Origin: Oxalobacter sp. | Lineage (GTDB): Bacteria > Pseudomonadota > Gammaproteobacteria > Burkholderiales > Burkholderiaceae_D | Assembly (NCBI GenBank): GCA_017524145.1 | Contig: JAFWUI010000031.1 | Coordinates: 1 to 48,092 of the forward strand | DNA: 48,092 bases | Reading direction: 5' to 3' | Part shown: positions 34,711-43,979 of the stretch, piece after piece | Layout: every line of letters begins with the position of its first letter | Numbering within the stretch: position 1 is the stretch's first letter | Position numbers and translations under genes: made by a program | Notes under the pieces: model-generated | Seen by the model: only the letters and a program-made list of their open reading frames with translations | Database searches by the model: none | What the model was told of the DNA's origin: nothing

Positions 34711-35883
34711 TCAATGGGTGGAAGAGTTGGTGATTATGATCCGGCTATTGACCTTTGGGGCGTATTTGAATTCAAAATGCAGCTGAAGGTCATGCTTTGT
34801 TGCCGGTTCAATGCCATCGGTTTTTGACAGAGTGTCAGGCAGGTAATCCTTGGGCTTCAGTAACCGTACGGTAAGGGGATTGCCTTTAATATCCATGATT
34901 TCCAGCGTCAGTTCTGGCCAAGGCAGTTTCTGTCTGCTGGTATTGGCAAGGGACAGTTTCTGGTTGAAGGCTTTTGGGATGACAGTATCTTTGACAGGTG
35001 CTTCATAGGACAGGGTCAGATCTGATTCCACGGTAACCGGCGGCGTGGCAGGTGGTGCTTCGATAGGGCATGACAGCTGTTCGCAGACTGTGTCGACAGT
35101 CTCTTCCAAGGCAGGCACTTCCTCAACGATTTCTTTACCATAGTAATAAATGGCTGCCAGACTGCCCGCCAGCAGCAGGATAATGACAATGAGGAACCAG
35201 AGCACTATCCCGAAGAAAGAAGCTTTCTTTTTTGAAGGCAGGTGAGGAGTGACAGTTGGATGCGTAAGGGGCATCCCATCTGTCAGGACTGGTTCTGCCT
35301 TTTCAGGGACTTCCGTATCAATAGCCGATGATGTTTCCTGGCCTTTCTCAATGACTGGCTCTTTCTGGGAATCAATCTCTAAGCTGAAAGACTGCAGTTG
35401 CTGGTCAAATGCTTCCTGAAGGGATTTCTCAGCATCAGTCATCAGTGCTGGTTCACTGGAATCTTCCGGTTCGATGTCCTTTTCTGATATTGAAATGGAA
35501 GCCGTTTCTGCAGGAACAGAAGGCACAGGTAAAGGAGACTGTGGAACAGGGAGAGCATTACCAACCGGTTCAATATTGTCTTCTGCTATAGGTGTTGTGA
35601 CCGTTCCTGAAATGGAATGCGGCGTTGATAAAGCGTCTTCTGCAATAACCTGTTGCCCAGCAATGGGTTGGCTATCGAAGGGGGCTGCCGGTCGAGTGGC
35701 AGCAACTGCGTTCCTGTCAACAGGCTGTCCTTGCCCGGGGACAATACGCCCTAGCAGATGCTCAATACCATTGAAAGGGGTCTGGCAGACACTGCAACGG
35801 ACCATGCCGGCGCATTGTGCAAGTTGTGTGCCGGTGACTTGGAAGACGGTATTGCACTTTGGGCAACGTGTTGCAAAAGCCAT
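34711..35883 (-). CDS. DUF3426 membrane protein with N-terminal zinc ribbon
   Basis: The 390-residue protein begins with an MJ0042-type zinc ribbon (Cys7, Cys10, Cys30, Cys33; ATRCPKCNTVFQVTGTQLAQ). A long Pro/Glu/Ser-rich cytoplasmic linker (to about 220) follows, then one transmembrane segment (FFGIVLWFLIVIILLLAGSL at about 225-245) and a C-terminal extracytoplasmic DUF3426 domain. The function is unknown; the layout, zinc ribbon inside and beta domain outside, suggests a signal or scaffold role across the inner membrane. It is 8 nt after prmA. Confidence 0.85.
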   Translation of the reverse strand: MAFATRCPKCNTVFQVTGTQLAQCAGMVRCSVCQTPFNGIEHLLGRIVPGQGQPVDRNAVAATRPAAPFDSQPIAGQQVIAEDALSTPHSISGTVTTPIAEDNIEPVGNALPVPQSPLPVPSVPAETASISISEKDIEPEDSSEPALMTDAEKSLQEAFDQQLQSFSLEIDSQKEPVIEKGQETSSAIDTEVPEKAEPVLTDGMPLTHPTVTPHLPSKKKASFFGIVLWFLIVIILLLAGSLAAIYYYGKEIVEEVPALEETVDTVCEQLSCPIEAPPATPPVTVESDLTLSYEAPVKDTVIPKAFNQKLSLANTSRQKLPWPELTLEIMDIKGNPLTVRLLKPKDYLPDTLSKTDGIEPATKHDLQLHFEFKYAPKVNSRIIITNSSTH

Positions 35884-35891
35884 ATCTGTAT

Positions 35892-36803
35892 TTATAGGGG
35901 ATTAGCCTGTCCCATCAAAGCAACCCAGCCATCACGTTTTCTCCAGACAGACAACCGGATGTAAGGTGCATATGCTGCAATGACATCATCTGCTTGGCTT
36001 TCCAGGATACCAGACAGTACCAGGTAGCCGTTTGGCTTGACACGGGGTACCAGGACTGGCACAAGGGTCTGCAAAGGACCAGCCAGGATGTTGGCGATGA
36101 CAATATCATACCTGATACCTTTCTGGGCGGTTTCAAAGGTGTCAGGCAACCAACAATGCAATGGGGTTGCATTGCGTTCAGCATTTTCCTGCGTGGCAAT
36201 GATGGATTGCGGATCGATATCCACACCGACGGCATCCGGAATACCCAATTTCACAGCAGCGATGGCAAGGATGCCGGAACCACAACCATAATCAAGGATT
36301 GATTTCCCTTTGGCAGCATATTGTTCCAGCCATTCCAGACAGAGGCTTGTCGTTGGATGGCTGCCTGTGCCAAATGCAAGCCCTGGATCCAATTCGAGGA
36401 TAACCCCGTTTTTGTCTTGGCTGTCATGCCAGCTTGGGACAATCCAGATGTTTTTCCCGATATGGATTGGGTCAAATTGGGATTGTGTCAGCCTGACCCA
36501 GTCTTCATCCGGGACATCGCGGGTCGTATAGGCTGGTACTTCCTTCATACCACAGGCATCTGCTGCCCTGCGGGTCAGGGCAGGGATATCTGTATCTGGT
36601 TCCACCAATGCAATGATTCGGCTGTTTTCCCAGGCATAATCATTGGCATCAGCGCCAGGTTCATCAAACATCGGTTTTTCCTGGGGCGTTCCTTCATCCC
36701 TGTCCTCGACGGTCACAGACAGTGCTCCGGCATCCATCAATGCATCAGCATAGGAAACCGTATCATCAAATCCGATTTCAATGACAATTTCAGTCCAGCT
36801 CAC
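35892..36803 (-). CDS. prmA: Ribosomal protein L11 methyltransferase
   Basis: PrmA trimethylates several amino groups of L11. The 303-residue protein has the N-terminal L11-recognition domain (SWTEIVIEIGFDDTVSYADA) and a Rossmann methyltransferase domain with motif I LDYGCGSGILAIAAVKLG, preceded by LDPGLAFGTGSHPTTSLCLE. Length is close to the E. coli protein (293). It sits between accC and the DUF3426 gene, the conserved order in this group. Confidence 0.95.
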   Translation of the reverse strand: MSWTEIVIEIGFDDTVSYADALMDAGALSVTVEDRDEGTPQEKPMFDEPGADANDYAWENSRIIALVEPDTDIPALTRRAADACGMKEVPAYTTRDVPDEDWVRLTQSQFDPIHIGKNIWIVPSWHDSQDKNGVILELDPGLAFGTGSHPTTSLCLEWLEQYAAKGKSILDYGCGSGILAIAAVKLGIPDAVGVDIDPQSIIATQENAERNATPLHCWLPDTFETAQKGIRYDIVIANILAGPLQTLVPVLVPRVKPNGYLVLSGILESQADDVIAAYAPYIRLSVWRKRDGWVALMGQANPL

Positions 36804-36824
36804 AGCACAACCCCTGACGTTTGG

Positions 36825-38186
36825 TTATTTATCAGATTCTGGGAACATTTCAGCCAGTTTCTGTTCCAGGTAATGGATGTTGGTACCGCCTTGGATGAAC
36901 CCTGGGTCATGCATCAATGTACGGTGCAGGTCCAGGTTGGTCTTGATGCCTTCCACCACCATTTCAGACAGTGCCACCTGCATCCGGTGGATTGCCTGTT
37001 CACGGGTTGATCCATATGCAATGATCTTGCCAATCATCGAATCATAGAAAGGAGGGACAACATAATTGGTATAGACATGGGAATCCACACGGATACCAGG
37101 CCCTCCTGGTGCATGCCAGGTTGTTATCTTGCCAGGGGAAGGGACGAATGTGAAAGGGTCTTCTGCATTGATCCGGCATTCCAATGCGTGGCCGATAAGG
37201 CGGATATCTCGCTGCTTGTAGCGGAGTTTTTCTCCAGCTGCGACACGGATCTGCTCTTGGATCAGGTCAAGGCCGGTAATCAGCTCGGAAACAGGATGTT
37301 CAACCTGGATACGGGTATTCATTTCAATGAAATAGAATTCACCGTTTTCATACAGGAATTCAAAAGTGCCGGCACCAGCATAACCAATCTTGCTGCAGGC
37401 TTCAGCACAGCGGTCACCGATACGGTCCACCAAGCGGCGGGGGATATTTGGTGCAGGGGCTTCTTCAAGCACTTTCTGGTGACGACGCTGCATGGAACAG
37501 TCACGTTCACCGAGCCAGATGGCATTGCCATAAGTATCCGACAGGACCTGGATTTCAATATGACGGGGATTTTCCAGGAATTTTTCCATATAGACTTCTG
37601 GATTCCCGAAAGCCTTGCCAGCTTCCAGTTTTGTCATGGAAACGGCATTGAGGAGGGATTCTTCATTCCTGACAACACGCATCCCACGGCCGCCTCCGCC
37701 ACCGGCAGCCTTGACAATGACGGGATATCCGATTTTTCGTGCTGTGGAAAGGATTTCTTCTTCATCGTCATCCAAAGCACCGTTGGATCCAGGAACGCAG
37801 GGGATGCCTGCTTTGATCATTGCCTGTTTTGCAGTAACTTTGTCCCCCATCTGACGGATGGAAGCAGGGGTTGGTCCGATAAACGTAAACCCGGATTTCT
37901 CAACACGTTCTGCAAAGTCCGCATTCTCAGCGAGGAACCCATAACCTGGATGGATGGCTTGGGCGTCGGTGACTTCTGCGGCACTGATGATGGCAGGCAT
38001 GTTCAGGTAACTTTGTGCAGAAGAGGCAGGTCCGATGCAGACAGATTCATCTGCCAGTTTGACATATTTGGCATCACGGTCTGCTTCAGAGTGGACAACA
38101 ACAGTTTTAATGCCCATTTCACGGCATGCCCGTTGGATACGCATGGCAATTTCACCGCGGTTGGCAATAAGGATTTTTTCAAACAT
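36825..38186 (-). CDS. accC: Acetyl-CoA carboxylase, biotin carboxylase subunit
   Basis: AccC carboxylates the biotin on AccB using ATP and bicarbonate, the first step of fatty acid synthesis. The 453-residue protein has the biotin carboxylase N-domain ([20 protein letters not shown]), the ATP-grasp Gly-rich loop ([14 protein letters not shown]), the [20 protein letters not shown] segment and the [16 protein letters not shown] active-site region. It begins 64 nt after accB in the same transcript. Confidence 0.97.
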   Translation of the reverse strand: MFEKILIANRGEIAMRIQRACREMGIKTVVVHSEADRDAKYVKLADESVCIGPASSAQSYLNMPAIISAAEVTDAQAIHPGYGFLAENADFAERVEKSGFTFIGPTPASIRQMGDKVTAKQAMIKAGIPCVPGSNGALDDDEEEILSTARKIGYPVIVKAAGGGGGRGMRVVRNEESLLNAVSMTKLEAGKAFGNPEVYMEKFLENPRHIEIQVLSDTYGNAIWLGERDCSMQRRHQKVLEEAPAPNIPRRLVDRIGDRCAEACSKIGYAGAGTFEFLYENGEFYFIEMNTRIQVEHPVSELITGLDLIQEQIRVAAGEKLRYKQRDIRLIGHALECRINAEDPFTFVPSPGKITTWHAPGGPGIRVDSHVYTNYVVPPFYDSMIGKIIAYGSTREQAIHRMQVALSEMVVEGIKTNLDLHRTLMHDPGFIQGGTNIHYLEQKLAEMFPESDK

Positions 38187-38250
38187 AGTGCATCAGGTTG
38201 TTCAGGAAGCTGAAAATATGGCAGGGGCACTGTCTGGTGCCCAGTTGCCT

Positions 38251-38724
38251 TTATCCAATAATGAACAGGGGCTGACCGAATTCAACAGGAGAACCGTTTT
38301 CAACCAGGATTTTCTTGATGGTACCGGCAGTTTCTGCTTCGATTTCATTCAGCAGTTTCATGGCTTCAATGATACACAGCGTATCACCGGCCTTGACTGA
38401 GGAACCGACTTGGACATAAGGCGGATTCCCTGGTGCGGAAGCGCTGTAGAAAGTGCCGACCATCGGTGATTTGACAACGGTTCCTTCTGGTTCTGCCGGT
38501 GCCGCTGGGGCTGCAGCTTCAGCAGCGGGGGCGGCTGGGGCAGCAGGAGCTGGTGCTGCGATGGCGGCGGCAATGGCAGGAGGCTGTACCATCAAGGTGG
38601 GCTGACCCTGGGGAGAAGTGTTCTTGGCGATACGGACCTTGCTGTCACCTTCGGTGACTTCCAGTTCAGCAATACCGGATTCGGCAACCAGGTCAATCAG
38701 GGTCTTTAATTTACGTAAGTCCAT
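38251..38724 (-). CDS. accB: Acetyl-CoA carboxylase, biotin carboxyl carrier protein
   Basis: AccB carries the biotin that shuttles carboxylate between AccC and AccAD. The 157-residue protein has an N-terminal helical segment, an Ala/Pro-rich flexible linker at about 45-80 and the biotinyl domain with EAMKLLNEIEAE; biotin attaches to Lys123. Order accB-accC is standard; aroQ lies 36 nt upstream. Confidence 0.97.
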   Translation of the reverse strand: MDLRKLKTLIDLVAESGIAELEVTEGDSKVRIAKNTSPQGQPTLMVQPPAIAAAIAAPAPAAPAAPAAEAAAPAAPAEPEGTVVKSPMVGTFYSASAPGNPPYVQVGSSVKAGDTLCIIEAMKLLNEIEAETAGTIKKILVENGSPVEFGQPLFIIG

Positions 38725-38760
38725 AGGAATCCTGAGAAATAACAGTTGAATAATTAAAAA

Positions 38761-39195
38761 TCAGTTTTTGAGGGCATGCTCTACAGCCATACGGTAACCA
38801 TCAATGCCAAAGCCACAGATGACGCCTTCCGCAATGGATGAGAGGAAAGAATGGTGACGGAACGGTTCCCGTTTGTGGATGTTTGAGATATGCACTTCAT
38901 AAAAAGGGATATCGACTCCAGACAGGGCATCCCTTAGGGAAACGCTGGTATGTGTCAAACCACCTGGGTTGATGATGATGGCATCGACCTTTTCAAGGCG
39001 TGCCTGATGGATCCTGTCAATCAATGCACCTTCATGGTTGCTCTGGAAACTGGCAAACCGGGCACCGGCCTGTTCAACAAGAGCACGTACCATGGAGACA
39101 ACATCATCAAGGGTCTCTTTTCCATAGATATCCGGTTCCCGCGTACCCAACAGGTTCAGGTTAGGTCCGTTGAGTAGAAGAATATTTTTAGCCAT
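38761..39195 (-). CDS. aroQ: Type II 3-dehydroquinate dehydratase
   Basis: AroQ dehydrates 3-dehydroquinate to 3-dehydroshikimate in the shikimate pathway. The 144-residue protein shows [20 protein letters not shown] (Arg19, catalytic Tyr24), [32 protein letters not shown] and [17 protein letters not shown] with the catalytic His. It heads the aroQ-accB-accC run. aroE, two steps later in the same pathway, is elsewhere in this window. Confidence 0.96.
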   Translation of the reverse strand: MAKNILLLNGPNLNLLGTREPDIYGKETLDDVVSMVRALVEQAGARFASFQSNHEGALIDRIHQARLEKVDAIIINPGGLTHTSVSLRDALSGVDIPFYEVHISNIHKREPFRHHSFLSSIAEGVICGFGIDGYRMAVEHALKN

Positions 39196-39278
39196 GGTGG
39201 AGAGGAAGTCGTTTTTCTATCCGATAAGTTGCATTTTGCCGTTAAAGTACCTAAAAATGCAAGGAAAAATGCCAATTT

Positions 39279-39911
39279 TTACGTTTCAGCCTCTCTTTTT
39301 GCAAGGTTGTCACCATTGATGATGTCAATAAGACGTGCCAGGTCAGCCCTTTGGGCATGTTCTCCGAAAAAACGGTCTGGACGGCGGAGGTCATTGGGTT
39401 CATAAACAATCAGATGGACAGTCTCATTCCGCCAAATGAATTCAATTGTTTCGATTATGCGGTTATTTTTCTTGAATTTTGCCAGTTCACCAACATCAAA
39501 ACGGATGTTTTCATTCAGCAGGAACAGTTCAACATCTTTAGCATTGTCTGTAAAAAGCTGGATATGGATGCTGCTGTATTCGCCTGCTGTTCCGTTCAGG
39601 ACAGCACCTGTGATATAGGGGCAGAAAGGTTGGAGTTTCTTCAACAGCTGGAGGGCAAGCAACCGGAGATGCTGGAGTCTTGCCGGCTGTTTTTTTGACA
39701 GGAAAAGCCGGTTATACCGCCTGAGTTCATTCTCGATGGCTTCATTGTTGGGTAGAATCTCACTATTGATACGGGCGTTTCCCAAGATGGTGCGGGCAGC
39801 ATTCCGTTTAGCGGTTTCATAGGAAGCCCCTTCTTCAGCGATGAGCCGGGCAGCAGCAACGGCAATCTGCCGTTGGAACGTTGCAGAATCAGTAGAGGAT
39901 CGGGTAGCCAT
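39279..39911 (-). CDS. Nucleotidyltransferase-like protein of unknown function
   Basis: The 210-residue protein has a helical N-terminus (SATFQRQIAVAAARLIAEEG, ARINSEILPNNEAIENELRR) and a central block GAVLNGTAGEYSSIHIQLFT that sits where nucleotidyltransferase-fold proteins have their G-S...D-x-D motif. Here the Asp pair is not visible (SIHIQLF), so catalytic activity is doubtful. The C-terminal WRNETVHLIVYEPNDLRRPD and RFFGEHAQRADLARLIDI are reminiscent of Burkholderiales hypotheticals I recall at this locus. It is divergent from mpl. Confidence 0.65.
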   Translation of the reverse strand: MATRSSTDSATFQRQIAVAAARLIAEEGASYETAKRNAARTILGNARINSEILPNNEAIENELRRYNRLFLSKKQPARLQHLRLLALQLLKKLQPFCPYITGAVLNGTAGEYSSIHIQLFTDNAKDVELFLLNENIRFDVGELAKFKKNNRIIETIEFIWRNETVHLIVYEPNDLRRPDRFFGEHAQRADLARLIDIINGDNLAKREAET

Positions 39912-39968
39912 AGTGATTGGAATCAGCAGTTTGACATATTTTAGGCATATTTATCAGGACAGACCATT

Positions 39969-41354
39969 ATGCACATCCATATTCTCGGTATCTGTGGCAC
40001 ATTCATGGGGGGCGTTGCCGTCTTGGCCAAAGCGGCAGGGCACAAAGTGACAGGTTGCGATGCGGGGGTGTATCCACCAATGAGTACCCAGTTGCAGGAA
40101 CAGGGAATCGAGCTGATTCAAGGATATGATGCGGATCAGGTTTCATTGCAGCCAGACCTGTATGTCATTGGCAATGTGGTTTCACGGGGCAATCCATTGA
40201 TGGAAGCAATCCTCAATCAAGGATTGCCTTATGTTTCTGGACCTCAATGGATTGGGGAACACATCTTGAACAACCGCTGGGTCTTGGCGGTTGCAGGTAC
40301 CCATGGCAAAACGACAACGACCGCCATGCTGGCATGGATTCTTGAAGATGCCGGGCTTTCACCGGGCTTCCTGATTGGAGGTGTTCCGGTGAATTTCGGG
40401 ATTTCCGCCCGTCTGGATGGTGGAAAGGATTCTCCGTTTTTTGTCATTGAAGCTGATGAATACGATACAGCATTCTTCGATAAACGCAGCAAATTCGTCC
40501 ATTACCGGCCAAGGACAGCTATCTTGAACAACTTGGAGTTTGACCATGCCGATATCTTCCAGGATGTTGTTGCCATCGAAACACAGTTCCACCATCTGGT
40601 CAGGACGATTGCTGGGAACGGTAGGGTGATTGTCAACCGGAACAGTCCTTCACTTGCCAAGGTCATGGAACGTGGCTGTTGGAGCGAGCAGGAATGGTTT
40701 GGTGGTGAAATGGGAGATGATTGGACGTTGGCGGATGCTGGAGAAGACAGTTTCCATATCTATTTCAGAGGGGCATTGCAGGGAACGGTCAAATGGGATC
40801 TGACTGGTGAACACAACCGTCTGAACGCATTGGCGGCGATTGCCGCTGCCCGCCATGCGGGGGTTGCACCGGCAGTTGCCATTGATGCATTGTCCCGTTT
40901 CCAGAATGTCAAGCGCCGGATGGAATGCCGGGGCGTCGTGCGGGGTATCCATGTCTATGATGATTTCGCCCATCATCCAACAGCCATCACCACTACAATC
41001 GCTGGACTGCGCCGGAAAATACAGCAGACAGGTGGAAGGATCCTGGCGGTCCTTGAACCTCGGTCAAACACGATGAAACTGGGTGTGATGAAACAGGCTT
41101 TGCCACAAAGCCTTGACGGGGCAGACTTGGTTTTTGGTTATGGCGAAAAATCCGGCAAAAATGCACTTGGATGGAATCTGGCCGAAACGCTGGCACCATT
41201 GGGGGGCAAGGCTTCAGCTTATGATGACCTTGGTCAACTGGCAGATGCCGTTGTTGCCGCAGCCCGTGATGGCGACCATATCCTGATTATGAGCAATGGC
41301 GGTTTTGGTGGCATCCATCAGAAAATATTGGACAAGCTGTCGACGGATGCATAA
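39969..41354 (+). CDS. mpl: UDP-MurNAc:L-alanyl-gamma-D-glutamyl-meso-DAP ligase
   Basis: Mpl recycles peptidoglycan by joining recovered tripeptide to UDP-MurNAc. The 461-residue protein has the Mur-ligase N-domain (HIHILGICGTFMGGVAVLAK), the ATP P-loop GTHGKTTT at 110-117, the central-domain motif VIEADEYDTAFFDKRSKFVH and the C-terminal domain with YDDFAHHPTAITTTIAGLR. The HIHILGICGTFMGG start and EADEYDTAFFDKRSKF favour Mpl over MurC. Its stop overlaps the yqiA start (TAATG). Confidence 0.95.
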   Translation: MHIHILGICGTFMGGVAVLAKAAGHKVTGCDAGVYPPMSTQLQEQGIELIQGYDADQVSLQPDLYVIGNVVSRGNPLMEAILNQGLPYVSGPQWIGEHILNNRWVLAVAGTHGKTTTTAMLAWILEDAGLSPGFLIGGVPVNFGISARLDGGKDSPFFVIEADEYDTAFFDKRSKFVHYRPRTAILNNLEFDHADIFQDVVAIETQFHHLVRTIAGNGRVIVNRNSPSLAKVMERGCWSEQEWFGGEMGDDWTLADAGEDSFHIYFRGALQGTVKWDLTGEHNRLNALAAIAAARHAGVAPAVAIDALSRFQNVKRRMECRGVVRGIHVYDDFAHHPTAITTTIAGLRRKIQQTGGRILAVLEPRSNTMKLGVMKQALPQSLDGADLVFGYGEKSGKNALGWNLAETLAPLGGKASAYDDLGQLADAVVAAARDGDHILIMSNGGFGGIHQKILDKLSTDA

Positions 41355-41935
41355 TGGCGAAAACAGTCCTTTACCTGCATGGTTTTATGTCTGCCCCTGC
41401 ATCGTTCAAAGCACAGTTGCTGAAGACAGCCTTGGCGGAAAAGGCGGATGGTTGCCGCTATTGCTGTCCCCAGTTGCCAATTCCACCTAATGAAGCGATA
41501 GGAACTGCTATGGAAGCCATCAGGGATGTTCCTGCCCATGAATTGGTTGTCATTGGATCATCATTAGGTGGATATTATGCCAACTGGATTGCAGAACAGC
41601 GCCATTGTAAGGCAGTGCTGCTGAATCCCGTCATTGACCCATGGCGGATTAAAATCCTCGAAGACAGCCCTGACAGGAGTGACCTCCAGGTCAAGGCATG
41701 GTTGGACTTCCGTGAAACGTATGCTGAAGAACTGGAAGCCATCTGTGTCAGGACTGTTACTGTGCCAGACCGGTATCTGCTGGTTGCAGCAACCGGGGAC
41801 GAATTGCTGGACTGGCACTTGATGCAGAATCACTACCGGGACGCCCACCAGGTCATCATTGAAGGCAGTAATCATGGCATATCCGACTTTGAACGCTATA
41901 TGCCCCAAGTCTTGGCATTCTGTGGACTTTCCTGA
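41354..41935 (+). CDS. yqiA: YqiA-type alpha/beta hydrolase (esterase)
   Basis: The 193-residue protein is a small serine hydrolase of the YqiA/UPF0227 family. The nucleophile Ser70 is in VVIGSSLGGYYANWIAEQ; the acid (ATGDELLDW) and the His (EGSNHGISDFERY) follow in the usual order. Substrate unknown, E. coli YqiA being a broad esterase. It overlaps mpl by one base, implying coupled translation, and ends within the terminator hairpin. Confidence 0.9.
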   Translation: MAKTVLYLHGFMSAPASFKAQLLKTALAEKADGCRYCCPQLPIPPNEAIGTAMEAIRDVPAHELVVIGSSLGGYYANWIAEQRHCKAVLLNPVIDPWRIKILEDSPDRSDLQVKAWLDFRETYAEELEAICVRTVTVPDRYLLVAATGDELLDWHLMQNHYRDAHQVIIEGSNHGISDFERYMPQVLAFCGLS

Positions 41936-41964
41936 ACGGCATGATATTGGCCGTTCAGTTTTTT
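41932..41964 (+). terminator. Intrinsic terminator between yqiA and the RNB nuclease gene
   Basis: CTGAACGGC pairs perfectly with GCCGTTCAG around a 9-nt loop and is followed by TTTTTT (41959-41964). The yqiA TGA lies inside the 5' arm. Only 12 nt separate the T run from the next ATG at 41977, leaving no room for a separate promoter, so read-through or a promoter inside yqiA must serve the next gene. Confidence 0.8.
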
Positions 41965-41976
41965 AGATGTTGAAGC

Positions 41977-43932
41977 ATGAATCTTTTTTTTGAAGAATCC
42001 GGGGAGTTCAAGGCTGGCCAGATTATGAGTCAGGCAGGGGAATCCTTCCAGGTTGAACTGTCGACCGGCAAACGGGTCAAGGTGCGAGGGAAGGATGTCC
42101 TGTTCCAGTTTGATGGCAGGGAACCTGCTGAGCTGATGGAAACCGCTCATCAGATGGCAGAAGGCATGGACTTGGATTTCCTCTGGGAAGTTGCGGGAGA
42201 AGGGGAATTCGACTATCTCTCCTTGGGACAGGAATATTTCGGACATGAGCCGCTACCGGAAGAATCTGCCGCGTTGCTGGTCCGTCTGCATTCAGCACCG
42301 ATGTATTTTTATCGGAAAGGTAAGGGGCATTACAGGGGGGCGCCTGAAAAAGCCCTGAAAGCGGCTTTGGCAGGTATTGAAAAGAAAAGGCTCCAGGCAA
42401 TGGTCCAGCAACAGTATGTGGATCAGATGTCTCAAGGTATTTTACCGGAGTCCATCAGGGACAATGCTGTCCGGTTGCTGTGCAGGCCAGACAAGAACAG
42501 TATTGAATACAAGGCGTTGGTTGCTGCCTGTGAAGAACAGCATCTTTCTGCTGAAAAACTGTTGTTGCGTCTAGGTGGATTGCCAGATGCAAAGACACTG
42601 CATTTCTCGCGTTTCGTCTATGACTGTTTCCCACAGGGAATAGGTTTTCCTGAGATGGCGGAAAGGAAAGTTGAGCTGGAACTGCCGGTTTCCGAAGTCA
42701 ATGCCTTTTCCATCGACGACATCACCACTACTGAAATCGATGATGCCTTGTCAGTGACGGCGTTGCCGGATGGACAGTACCGGATTGGGATACATATCGC
42801 CGTTCCTGCTTTGGGGATTGCTCCGGGTGATGCACTGGATGCCATTGCCCGTAAGCGTCTTTCTACCGTTTATATGCCCGGAGACAAAATCACCATGTTG
42901 CCGGACAGTGAGGTGGACAGGTTTACCTTGAGTGCAGGCGGATATCGCCCGGCATTGAGCCTCTATGCCACTATTGACCCGACGGATTGGTCTGTTGTGG
43001 CAACTGAAAGCCGGGCGGAAAAAATCTGTGTGGAAGACAACCTCCGCCATAACGATTTGGACAGCCTTGTGACCGAGCAAAACCTTGCTTCCGGGGAAGG
43101 GGAGTATCCACATAAGGAAGCCGTCCAGGTTTTATGGCGGTGTGCACAGGCTTTTGAGAAACAGCGGATGCAGAAGCGGGAATCTTTCGGTTTACGGCCA
43201 GAACAGGTCAACCGGGTGGATTTCAACTTCTATGTATCGGAAGATGGTATCGTCACCATCGAACGGCGTCAGCGTTCTGCACCTTTGGACAGGATTGTGG
43301 CGGAAATGATGATTTTCGCCAACAGTACCTGGGGTAAACTGATGGCAGACTGCGGAGTCCCTGGTATTTACCGTTCACAGGTCAGCAGCGGTTGGGGAAA
43401 CCGTCTGCTGGTCAAGATGGTGACCCATGCAGCTCCTCATCAGGGCTTGGGGGTTGACCAGTATGCTTGGTGTACATCCCCGTTGCGCCGGTATACCGAC
43501 TTGGTCAACCAGTGGCAGGTCTTGGCCTGTATCAAGCATGGCAAAACCGCGCCATTGACAGCACCTTTCCGCCCCAAGGATGCCGATTTATTTGCCATTG
43601 TCAGTGCATTCGATGCCGCATACACTGCCTATGGAGAGTTCCAGGGCAGGATGGAACGTTATTGGTGCCTGAAATGGCTGGAGCAGCATCAGGTGCATCA
43701 GGCAGATGCTGTGGTTATCCGTGATGAAGTGGTGCGTCTGGTTGATATCCCATTGGTGATTCCGATGCCAGGAATGCAGGCGTTTGCCCGGGGCACCCAG
43801 GTCAGGCTGGAATTGATTGATTGGGATGAAGTTGAATTGACCGTCCAAGCCCGTTTCTTGGAAGGATCGGCAGAAAGCCCGGCTATGGAGACTGCTGGAG
43901 AGGTTGATGGGGAGGAAGAGGCTGCAGAATAA
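41977..43932 (+). CDS. RNB-family (RNase II/R-like) 3'-5' exoribonuclease
   Basis: The 651-residue protein has an N-terminal cold-shock-like segment (GEFKAGQIMSQAGESFQVEL), a helical region, the RNB catalytic domain with Asp247, Asp255 and Asp256 (SIDDITTTEIDDALSV) and a short C-terminal part without the long Lys-rich tail of RNase R. The position matching E. coli RNase II Asp207 is Glu253. The motifs RFTLSAGGYRPALSLYATID and CTSPLRRYTDLVNQWQ also fit RNB. A terminator lies directly before it and the ribosome binding site is weak. Confidence 0.9.
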   Translation: MNLFFEESGEFKAGQIMSQAGESFQVELSTGKRVKVRGKDVLFQFDGREPAELMETAHQMAEGMDLDFLWEVAGEGEFDYLSLGQEYFGHEPLPEESAALLVRLHSAPMYFYRKGKGHYRGAPEKALKAALAGIEKKRLQAMVQQQYVDQMSQGILPESIRDNAVRLLCRPDKNSIEYKALVAACEEQHLSAEKLLLRLGGLPDAKTLHFSRFVYDCFPQGIGFPEMAERKVELELPVSEVNAFSIDDITTTEIDDALSVTALPDGQYRIGIHIAVPALGIAPGDALDAIARKRLSTVYMPGDKITMLPDSEVDRFTLSAGGYRPALSLYATIDPTDWSVVATESRAEKICVEDNLRHNDLDSLVTEQNLASGEGEYPHKEAVQVLWRCAQAFEKQRMQKRESFGLRPEQVNRVDFNFYVSEDGIVTIERRQRSAPLDRIVAEMMIFANSTWGKLMADCGVPGIYRSQVSSGWGNRLLVKMVTHAAPHQGLGVDQYAWCTSPLRRYTDLVNQWQVLACIKHGKTAPLTAPFRPKDADLFAIVSAFDAAYTAYGEFQGRMERYWCLKWLEQHQVHQADAVVIRDEVVRLVDIPLVIPMPGMQAFARGTQVRLELIDWDEVELTVQARFLEGSAESPAMETAGEVDGEEEAAE

Positions 43933-43979
43933 AGGCTTTTTCACCAGGATGTTCTGGATAAATAATCGTCGACAGGAAA

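Noticed and set aside
37077-38213. Open frame of 378 codons on the plus strand opposite accC
   Set aside because: Long, but exactly antisense to a well-conserved gene, with no recognisable motif or ribosome binding site.
39196-39278. Terminator or promoter between the nucleotidyltransferase-like gene and aroQ
   Set aside because: Only an A/T-only inverted repeat and no well-spaced -35/-10 pair; too weak to list.
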